Positions 1 through 6,000 of a stretch of 6,475 bases of DNA are shown piece by piece. How positions within the stretch are numbered: the stretch's first letter is position 1; the number at the start of each line of letters is the position of its first letter. The DNA is from Chloroflexota bacterium (GTDB lineage Bacteria > Chloroflexota > Dehalococcoidia > SM23-28-2 > RBG-16-64-32). The stretch spans positions 1 to 6,475 of the forward strand of contig VBJT01000174.1 of NCBI GenBank assembly GCA_005880075.1. Direction: 5' to 3'. The notes below the pieces were generated by a model, which saw nothing but the letters and a program-made list of their open reading frames with translations, was not told where the DNA came from and searched no databases. The translations under genes were made by a program, and so were the position numbers.

Positions 1-674
1 TAACCGGCGACGCTCGCGCCGCAGTTTGGGCAGAACTGCGCGTCTGCCTTCACCGCTCGCCCGCAGTTTTTGCAGAAGATCTCGTCCGTCCCGCGCGCTT
101 GCGGTGATGCGGGTGGCGACGACGCCGGAAACGAGACCGGCGGCGCGTAGGCGGGAGGCGGCGTCACGCCCGCCGGCGGCGTGCCCAGACCGCCTGCCTC
201 GACGATCTTCTCGGAACCTTTCGCCTTCACTACAACAGTGTCGACGGCCTTGTCATGGAGCGTCTGTGCGTTTTTGTCCCAGAAAATCCAGAGGCTATCG
301 AGTAAGCTGGCGATGCCAAGTGTCGTAAACCCAAGCATATATTGAAGCCCGAAACCGACCAAGCCCCGGACGAACATTCCACCAGTCTTCACGGCGTTGC
401 CATTCACGCGGATCACGCGTAGGCCCACGACCGCCTTTCCCGGGTTCTGGCCGCGAGGCGCGACGATGAACCACCAGATGATCCAACCGATGCCCAGCGT
501 GACGATGAAGAAAACCGAGTTCAGTAGAGAAGCGAGAATACGCTCGCCACGGCCTCCCATAACGACGGTCCCTTCGGGATCCAGCACGTAGGTGCCGTCG
601 AACTGACAGAACATGGCGTCCCCGAGTGGTCGCCCGCACTTGATACACTTGCTGGCGGCGGTCGTAGGTTGCAT
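1..674 (-). CDS. RDD-family membrane protein flanked by zinc-ribbon motifs (224+ residues, 3' end at window edge)
   Basis: Reading the minus strand from ATG at 674-672 gives an open frame of 224 codons followed by 'TA' at the window edge, so the next codon is either a stop or Tyr. The start is supported by GGAGG at 684-680, five bases upstream. Order of parts: an N-terminal half zinc ribbon (C10, C13, C23, with D26 where a fourth Cys is usual); an RDD-like membrane domain at ~42-150 with hydrophobic segments at ~46-72 and ~104-131; a Pro/Ala-rich linker at ~160-195; and a complete C-terminal zinc ribbon (C201, C204, C215, C218; FCKNCG...FCPNCG). RDD signatures are R45 in the first helix, the conserved Gly-Lys-Gly-Leu-Arg region (PGKAVVGLRVIRVNG, 78-92), R103, and D141 in the QTLHDKAVDTVVV ending. 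The first helix has N52 where the family's first Asp usually lies. RDD proteins are integral membrane proteins, mostly of unknown or suspected transport function; none is assigned here. It is transcribed away from the secreted pair on its right. Confidence 0.88.
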   Translation of the reverse strand, partial: MQPTTAASKCIKCGRPLGDAMFCQFDGTYVLDPEGTVVMGGRGERILASLLNSVFFIVTLGIGWIIWWFIVAPRGQNPGKAVVGLRVIRVNGNAVKTGGMFVRGLVGFGLQYMLGFTTLGIASLLDSLWIFWDKNAQTLHDKAVDTVVVKAKGSEKIVEAGGLGTPPAGVTPPPAYAPPVSFPASSPPASPQARGTDEIFCKNCGRAVKADAQFCPNCGASVAG

Positions 675-704
675 GGCTTCCTCCCCAGGTGAGCGGATGC
701 GCGA

Positions 705-733
705 ATTATACGCCGCGAGAGGCAAGTCAACAA
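705..733 (-). promoter_or_regulatory. Probable sigma70-type promoter of the RDD gene
   Basis: On the minus strand a perfect TATAAT lies at 710-705. Seventeen bases upstream is TTGTTG (733-728), a partial -35. An overlapping TTGACT (730-725) is a better match to consensus but sits only 14 bases away. Predicted transcription start is near 698, which gives a short leader of about 24 bases carrying the GGAGG ribosome site. The -10 is convincing and the -35 choice is uncertain. Confidence 0.55.
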
Positions 734-809
734 CGACCGGTCGCGAGGTCGCGGACAATCGGAGCGTTCGTTGAACCGCCCCAAACGCCGCGATTCCTGA
801 AGAAATCTA

Positions 810-838
810 TTGACTGCGTGCCCGTGCGAGCGTAGCGT
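810..838 (+). promoter_or_regulatory. Possible promoter of the two secreted-protein genes
   Basis: TTGACT at 810-815 (5/6 match to the -35 consensus) is followed after 17 bases by TAGCGT at 833-838, which matches only 3/6 of the -10 consensus. A start near 845 would leave a leader of about 20 bases with the GAGG site. The position suits the downstream TTG-initiated gene, but the weak -10 keeps confidence low. Confidence 0.35.
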
Positions 839-854
839 GAAGTCACAAGCAGAC

Positions 855-858
855 GAGG
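855..858 (+). promoter_or_regulatory. Ribosome binding site supporting the TTG start at 865
   Basis: GAGG at 855-858 lies six bases before TTG at 865-867. No ATG is available near the beginning of this frame. The residues after this TTG (NKPLVALA) match those after the ATG of the tandem paralogue (KPLWALA), so TTG is the preferred start over the later GTG at 880. Confidence 0.6.
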
Positions 859-864
859 TAGCCA

Positions 865-1548
865 TTGAACAAGCCCCTCGTGGCTCTCGCAGCCATCGCC
901 CTTCTCGGCACCGCCGGCGGTGTCGGCATCGTCATCGCGTCGACGGGCGGCGGCGAGAAGGAGAGCGTCCAATTTCCCGACACGCCGACGGCTTCCCCGA
1001 CCATTGCCGCAAGCTCGCGGGCCAGCCCGATACCAAGTTCGACTCCATCAGCAATCCAGACGACGTCCTCGTCAAGTCCGAACCAAACGCAACCGCCTGC
1101 TCCAGAGGGATTCGTAACTTACAAACTTGGTTCGACTTCAGCTGTGCCGCCGTTCACGTTCGCCTATCCCGCAAATTGGTTTCTGGAAGGTGGCGATCGG
1201 TCGGATAGCGCTAGGTCGCTCACGCTCATCCTCACTCCCTGGGACCCGAAGACGGCACCCGGTCACGACGGGATTCCTGACAACTCGATGAAGGTGGATA
1301 TCTACGCCGTGGACTATGCATCGCAGGTAGACGGCTGCGCGCGCCCCAATGGCTCTTCTCAACCGGCCGAACTCGGAGGAGAAGGATGGACCACGACCAA
1401 CCCGCTGGACGATGACCCGACAGTGTTAGCTCGCGTCGTAGCCGCTGATCACTCCGGCTTTCAATATTGTGTCGTTGGCTACTTCGCCGATCCGCCGGAC
1501 CCGACGATCTTTGACCGAATCATCGAGAGCTTCGGGTTCGCTGAATGA
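865..1548 (+). CDS. Exported or membrane-anchored protein with Pro/Ser/Thr linker and a possible PsbP-like head
   Basis: This 227-residue protein of unknown function starts at TTG. Residues ~5-25 form one hydrophobic segment (LVALAAIALLGTAGGVGIVIA), a signal peptide or N-terminal anchor. There is no lipobox cysteine, so it is not a typical lipoprotein. A disordered Ser/Thr/Pro/Gln-rich linker spans ~40-80. A globular domain of about 145 residues follows, opening with FTFAYPANWF and closing with IFDRIIESFGF. That layout (aromatic-Tyr-Pro-x-x-Trp near the start, amphipathic helix ending in Ser-Phe) resembles PsbP/DUF1795-type extracytoplasmic domains; this is inference from pattern only. C158 and C202 could form a disulfide and have counterparts in the next gene. 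The stop codon overlaps the start of the next gene (ATGA), so the two are almost certainly co-transcribed and translationally coupled. The first ~49 codons are nearly identical to those of the neighbour. Confidence 0.85.
   Translation: MNKPLVALAAIALLGTAGGVGIVIASTGGGEKESVQFPDTPTASPTIAASSRASPIPSSTPSAIQTTSSSSPNQTQPPAPEGFVTYKLGSTSAVPPFTFAYPANWFLEGGDRSDSARSLTLILTPWDPKTAPGHDGIPDNSMKVDIYAVDYASQVDGCARPNGSSQPAELGGEGWTTTNPLDDDPTVLARVVAADHSGFQYCVVGYFADPPDPTIFDRIIESFGFAE
871..1016 (+). repeat. Direct repeat, copy 1 (anchor-encoding cassette)
   Basis: This 146-bp stretch matches 1548-1693 at a constant offset of 677 bases with 8 mismatches. The run 897-984 (88 bp) is perfect against 1574-1661. Six of the mismatches fall in the first 26 bases and two in the last 32. 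The repeat encodes the hydrophobic anchor and the start of the linker. It begins right after the start region of the gene and excludes the upstream ribosome binding site. Confidence 0.95.
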
Positions 1549-2225
1549 AGCCCCTCTGGGCCCTTGCAGGCACCGCCCTTCTCGGCACCGCCGGCGGTGT
1601 CGGCATCGTCATCGCGTCGACGGGCGGCGGCGAGAAGGAGAGCGTCCAATTTCCCGACACGGCGACGGCTTCCCCAACCATTGCCGCAAGCTCCCCTGGC
1701 TGGACTCGTTACGAGAGCACAAAATGGGGTTATCGAATTGATTATCCATCCGGCTGGTATGACCTCCCGAACTTTGGAGCGCCTGACGCGCAGAAGTATT
1801 TTTCCAATGAGCCGGTCAGAGCCCCCCTCGAAATGGACGAAAATGGGGTATGGATCACGATCACGGTTTCAAACCTGGTTGGCCAAGACTGCGCTAACGC
1901 GAGTCTCGACAGCGGGGTGATTGAAAGCAGCAGTGATCTGCCGATCGCGGGCGGTGCCGTTGCAAGGCGTGTGGTCCGCGACACGTCTGTAGAGGGCGGG
2001 CCTAAAGTCGTGTTGAATCTGGAGTCGAACGGGAGCTGCTACACCTTCTATATCATTACTCTCTCAGAAAACACTCGACGCGAGGTACTACCCCTGATTG
2101 ACGAGGTATTGGAAAGCTTCGTTCCGCCATCGGCAACATCGCTCTCATTCAAGGGTGCTTTTGCCCGAGTTGACTCCTCGCTCGCCTCTATGCTAGAGTG
2201 GCCACACGATAGAGGGCGTCTATAG
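1545..2225 (+). CDS. Exported or membrane-anchored protein, paralogue of the upstream gene, possible PsbP-like head
   Basis: This 226-residue protein of unknown function starts at ATG inside the ATGA overlap with the preceding stop. No strong ribosome site precedes it, so translation probably depends on the upstream gene. Residues ~4-24 form a hydrophobic signal or anchor almost identical to the neighbour's, again without a lipobox Cys. The linker is short, and the head begins at ~50 with WTRYESTKWGYRIDYPSGW, a pattern typical of PsbP/DUF1795-like extracytoplasmic domains (inferred, not searched). The head ends with LIDEVLESF at residue 192. C116 and C165 lie where the paralogue has C158 and C202, suggesting a shared disulfide. 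Unlike the paralogue, which stops four residues after the equivalent Ser-Phe, this protein continues for 34 residues (193-226) with no obvious domain. Head sequences of the two proteins are only faintly alike even though the anchors are near-identical. Confidence 0.85.
   Translation: MKPLWALAGTALLGTAGGVGIVIASTGGGEKESVQFPDTATASPTIAASSPGWTRYESTKWGYRIDYPSGWYDLPNFGAPDAQKYFSNEPVRAPLEMDENGVWITITVSNLVGQDCANASLDSGVIESSSDLPIAGGAVARRVVRDTSVEGGPKVVLNLESNGSCYTFYIITLSENTRREVLPLIDEVLESFVPPSATSLSFKGAFARVDSSLASMLEWPHDRGRL
1548..1693 (+). repeat. Direct repeat, copy 2 (anchor-encoding cassette)
   Basis: Second copy of the 146-bp repeat. Identity ends abruptly after AAGCTC at 1688-1693, where this gene passes straight into its head domain while the first gene passes into a longer Ser/Pro-rich linker. 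The copy starts at the second codon of the gene. Confidence 0.95.
2170..2199 (+). promoter_or_regulatory. Possible upstream promoter for gltB inside the end of the preceding gene
   Basis: TTGACT at 2170-2175 is followed after 18 bases by TAGAGT at 2194-2199, preceded by TGC (extended -10 form). It lies within the codons of the unconserved C-terminal tail of the preceding protein. If used, it would give a leader of about 250 bases. It is weaker than the site at 2240-2268. Confidence 0.3.
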
Positions 2226-2239
2226 CGGCCGCCGCAACG

Positions 2240-2268
2240 TTCACATGCGGAACGCGGTCTGCTATACT
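2240..2268 (+). promoter_or_regulatory. Strong sigma70-type extended -10 promoter for gltB
   Basis: TTCACA at 2240-2245 (5/6 match to -35) is followed by a 17-base spacer and TATACT at 2263-2268 (5/6 match to -10), with TGC directly before the -10. The predicted start is near 2275, giving a leader of about 180 bases before gltB. I saw no clear intrinsic terminator between the preceding stop (2225) and this site, so read-through from upstream is possible. Confidence 0.6.
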
Positions 2269-2327
2269 AAGCGCCTCTTATTCACAACAGCGGGGACCCT
2301 TCGAGGACCTCGGGGCAGGCTATAAAA

Positions 2328-2441
2328 ATGCCAAACAAACTGGCACCCAGCCGAAGCTCAGATCCCCGTCCGGCGGGCCGTTCCACCGCGCCTACCTCCG
2401 CCGTAAAGCCAGCCTCCGCTGCCACTTCGGCATCGGCCTAG
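2328..2441 (+). CDS. Possible 37-residue leader ORF upstream of gltB
   Basis: ATG at 2328 opens a 37-codon frame ending in TAG at 2439-2441, 15 bases before the gltB start codon and wholly within the predicted gltB transcript. The product begins MPNKLAPSRSSD and is rich in Ala, Ser, Pro and Thr, with no Gln or Glu run that would suggest amino-acid attenuation. Only a weak AGG (2317-2319) precedes the ATG. It could be a translated leader peptide, an untranslated leader with a chance frame, or the remnant of an N-terminal extension. I do not recognise it. Confidence 0.25.
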   Translation: MPNKLAPSRSSDPRPAGRSTAPTSAVKPASAATSASA

Positions 2442-2456
2442 TTCAAGGAACAGACA

Positions 2457-3062
2457 ATGGCCGAGAGATGCATCCACCAGACTAAAGGCTTATACAACCC
2501 GCAGTACGAGCACGACTCCTGCGGTGTCGGCTTCATCGTACGGCTGGACGGCGAGAAGTCCCACAAGATCGTCCGGGACGGGATCGTCGCGCTCGAGAAC
2601 CTGAAGCACCGCGGCGCCTGCGGCTGCGAGGTCAACACGGGCGACGGCGCGGGCGTCCTTATCCAGGTCCCCGACCACTTCCTGCGCGAGGTCTGCGCCG
2701 AGCAGCACATCTTCCTGCCTCCGGCAGGTCACTACGGAACCGCCCTCTTCTTCGCCGCCCACGACAAGACCGCCCGCGATTACGTGATGCAGATGTTCGC
2801 GGCGATCGCCTGGGACGAGGGCTGCCACGTCCTCGGCTGGCGCGACGTCCCGACGAACAACGACGACCTCGGGGCGTCGGCCCTCGCTGCTGAGCCGCTC
2901 ATCTACCAGGTCTTCATCGGCGACGACTCAATCGAGGACGCCTCGAACGCTCGGGCATGGATCCCGCCCGCGTCTTCTATTTCCCGAGCCTTTCCTCGCG
3001 GACGCTGGTCTACAAGGGCATGCTCATGCCGGTGCAGCTCAAGGACTACTTCCCCGACCTGA
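2457..3062 (+). CDS. gltB: Glutamate synthase large subunit, N-terminal part before the frameshift
   Basis: This is the beginning of GltB (GOGAT alpha subunit), which converts L-glutamine and 2-oxoglutarate to two L-glutamates in the cytoplasm. The start is ATG at 2457 with AAGGA at 2445-2449 seven bases upstream. Residues 1-21 are a propeptide. C22 in HDSCGVGFIV is the expected N-terminal nucleophile of the class II glutamine amidotransferase domain after processing. The LKHRGA and NTGDGAG motifs (~50-66) are typical. Homology holds to about QVFIGDDSIED (residues ~151-161). After that the frame carries unrelated residues to a TGA at 3060-3062, and the true continuation is in the frame one base earlier. 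This is a fragment of a broken gene, or an assembly error, and not a separate small protein. Confidence 0.9.
   Translation: MAERCIHQTKGLYNPQYEHDSCGVGFIVRLDGEKSHKIVRDGIVALENLKHRGACGCEVNTGDGAGVLIQVPDHFLREVCAEQHIFLPPAGHYGTALFFAAHDKTARDYVMQMFAAIAWDEGCHVLGWRDVPTNNDDLGASALAAEPLIYQVFIGDDSIEDASNARAWIPPASSISRAFPRGRWSTRACSCRCSSRTTSPT
2932..2946. repeat. Perfect inverted repeat at the gltB frame break
   Basis: TCGAGG (2932-2937), loop ACG, and CCTCGA (2941-2946) form a 6-bp perfect hairpin. It lies exactly where the reading frame of gltB changes and where conserved residues appear to be missing. It may mark a deletion junction or a polymerase or assembly problem site, or be coincidence in GC-rich DNA. 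Confidence 0.5.
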
Positions 3063-6000
3063 GCGACCCCCGGATGAAGAGCGCGCTCTGCATGTTCCAC
3101 TCGCGCTTCAGCACGAACACCTTCCCGAGCTGGAGGCTCGCCCACCCCTACCGCATGATCTCGCATAACGGCGAGATCAACACGCTGCGCGGCAACATCA
3201 ATTGGATGCGCGCCCGCGAGGCGCTGTTCGAGTCGCCGCTGTTCGACGACGGAGTGCAGGGCGAGGGACTTCCGTCGGGCATCCAGCGCATCCTTCCGAT
3301 CATCGACGAGCGCGGCAGCGACACCGCCTGCTTCGATAACGCGCTCGAAATGCTGACCATGACCGGCCGCCCCGTCGAGCAGGCGATGATGATGATGATC
3401 CCCGAGCCCTGGGACGGCCACGAGAGCATGCCGCAGGAAAAGAAGGACTTCTACGACTACCACAGCTGCTTGATGGAGCCGTGGGACGGCCCCGCGTCCA
3501 TCGCCTTCACCGACGGCCGGACAATCGGTGCCGTGCTCGACCGCAACGGACTGCGGCCGTCGCGCTACTACGTGACGAAGGACGGCTACGTGATCATGGC
3601 CTCGGAGGTCGGCGTGCTGCCCATCCCGCCCGAGAATATCCTGCACAAGGGCCGCCTCCAGCCGGGCCGCATGTTCCTCATCTCGCTCGACGAAGGCCGC
3701 ATCATCGACGACGCGGAACTCAAGCACAAGTACGCGGGCGAGAAGCCCTACGGCGAGTGGCTGAAGACGCACATGCGCGCCTTCGAGGAGTACCACGGCG
3801 GCGAGCCTGCCGGCACGCTCCACGGGGAGGCGCTTACAGAGCAGCAGCTCGCCTTCGGTTACACCTGGGAAGACCTCAAGTACATCCTCGGCCCGATGGG
3901 CAAGAACGGCGAGGAGGCGGTCGGTTCGATGGGCACGGACACGCCGCTGGCCGTCCTCTCGGACAAGCCGCAGCTCCTCTATAACTACTTCAAGCAGCTC
4001 TTCGCGCAGGTCACCAACCCGCCGCTCGACGCCATCCGCGAGGAGATTGTGACGTCGGTCAAGACCGTGATCGGCCCCGAAGGCAACCTGCTCGACCCGC
4101 AACCCGAGAGCTGCCACCTGATCAGCCTGAAATCGCCGTTCATCGACAACGACCAGCTCGCGCGCTTCAAGACGCTGAACGACGGAAAGCTGCGCGCGAC
4201 GACCCTCCCGATGCTCTTCCGGGCCGGCGGGGGCGCCGAAGCACTCGAAGAGGCGATGGACGAGCTCTGCAGGCGCGCCGACGAGGCGATCGCCGAAGGC
4301 GCGACCATCATCATCGTCTCAGACCGCGGCGTCAGCCCTGAGTGGGCGCCCATACCGTCGCTGCTGGCCGTGGCCGGGCTGCACAACCACCTCGTTCGCG
4401 AGAAGAAGCGCACGCAGATCGGCCTCGTCGTTGAGACCGGTGACGCGCGCGAGTCGCATCACTTCGCGCTGCTCCTCGGGTACGGCGCCGGCGCGATCAA
4501 CCCTTACCTTGCGATCGACACGCTCGCCCACATGCGGGACGGGGGCCTGCTCGAAGGCGAGATCTCGTACGAGGAGGCTGTCCAGCACTACCTGAAGGCC
4601 ATCAAGAAGGGTACCGTCAAGATCATGTCCAAGATGGGCATCTCGACGATCCAGAGCTACCGCGGCGCCCAGATCTTCGAGGCGATCGGCCTCGGGCAAG
4701 AGCTGATCGACAGGTACTTCACCTATACCGCCTCTCGCGTCGGCGGCATCGGCCTGGAAGCGGTCGCACGCGACACGCTCTGGCACCACAGGCGCGCCTT
4801 CCCGGACCGCGACGGCGGGCTGGACGAGCTAGCCTGGGGCGGCCAATACCAGTGGCGCCGCGACGGCGAATACCACCTCTTCAACCCAGAGACGGTCTTC
4901 CGCCTCCAGCACGCGACCCGTACGGGCCGGGAAGATATGTTCCGCGAGTACACGCAGATGGTGAACGAGCAGAGCGAACGGCTTTGCACCCTGCGCGGTC
5001 TCTTCGAGCTCAACCCGGACCGGGAACCAGTCCCGATCGAAGAGGTCGAGCCGGCCGAGAACCTGTTCAAGCGCTTCGCGACCGGCGCGATGTCTTTCGG
5101 CTCGATCGGCGCGGAAGCGCACGAGACGCTGGCGATCGCGATGAACCGCATCGGCGGCAAGAGCAACACCGGCGAGGGCGGCGAGGACCGCCGCCGTTTC
5201 ACGCCCGACGAGAACGGCGACCTGCGCCGCTCGGCGATCAAGCAGGTCGCATCGGCCCGCTTCGGCGTCACCAGCGAATACCTCGTGAACTCGGACGAGT
5301 TGCAGATCAAGATGGCGCAGGGCGCCAAGCCCGGCGAGGGCGGCCAGCTCCCCGGCGCCAAGGTCTATCCGTGGATCGCCGCGGTGCGCTACGCGACTCC
5401 CTACGTCGGGCTGATCAGCCCGCCGCCGCACCACGACATCTACTCGATCGAGGACCTCGCCCAGCTCATCCATGACCTCAAGAACTCGAACCCGCGCGCC
5501 CGCATCAGCGTTAAGCTGGTCGCCGAGATCGGCGTCGGTACCGTCGCCGCCGGCGTCGCGAAGGCGAAGTCAGACGTCGTGCTCATCAGTGGCCACGACG
5601 GTGGCACCGGCGCCAGCCCGCTGACCTCGATTAAGCACGCCGGCATCCCCTGGGAGCTGGGCCTCGCCGAGACACAGCAGACGCTCGTGCTGAATAACCT
5701 GCGCGACCGCATCATCGTGCAGACAGACGGCCAGATGAAGACCGGCCGCGACGTCGTGATTGCGGCGCTGCTCGGCGCCGAGGAGTACGGCTTCGCCACC
5801 GCACCGCTTGTCGTCATGGGCTGCGTGATGATGCGCGTCTGCCACCTCGACACCTGTCCCGTCGGCATTGCGACCCAGAACCCGAAGCTGCGCGAGAAGT
5901 TCGAGGGTCGCGCCGAGCACGTCGTGAACTTCTTCCGCTTCATCGCCGACGAGGTCCGACAGTACATGGCGCAGATGGGCTTCCGCACGCTGGACGAAAT

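Noticed and set aside
26..328. Plus-strand frame of about 100 codons at the left edge
   Set aside because: It lies opposite the RDD gene, whose zinc-ribbon cysteines and hydrophobic helices show the real coding frame is on the minus strand.
742..753. CGCGA-GG-TCGCG palindrome between the divergent promoters as a possible operator
   Set aside because: It is a 5-bp arm palindrome of CG-rich bases in a GC-rich genome, with no second copy and no recognised regulator. That is too weak to annotate.
920..1920. Two Arg-rich plus-strand frames (920-1117 and 1564-1920) with similar N-termini
   Set aside because: They are alternate-frame shadows of the two secreted-protein genes. Their mutual similarity comes from the 146-bp direct repeat.
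2224..2258. Possible intrinsic terminator after the second secreted-protein gene (GCGGCCGC and CCGC...GCGG arms)
   Set aside because: The arms are only 4 bp or fully palindromic without a loop, and no T-run follows. The region is better explained by the gltB promoter.
2894..3062. Programmed -1 ribosomal frameshifting to join the two gltB frames
   Set aside because: The shift direction would fit, but I see no slippery heptamer of the X XXY YYZ type in frame between 2894 and 3062. GltB is not known to use frameshifting, and conserved residues appear to be missing as well.
3384..3398. ATG-rich microsatellite (run of GATGAT) inside gltB
   Set aside because: It encodes four consecutive Met in a region that is normally Met-rich in GltB (before IPEPWDG) and keeps the frame, so it is ordinary coding sequence.
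2903..4117. Long 404-codon open frame on the minus strand opposite gltB
   Set aside because: It is antisense to well-conserved GltB coding sequence, and its His/Arg/Val/Glu-heavy composition is what G/C-ending codons on the other strand produce. Other long antisense frames at 4319-4789, 4723-5473 and 5440-6402 have the same explanation.
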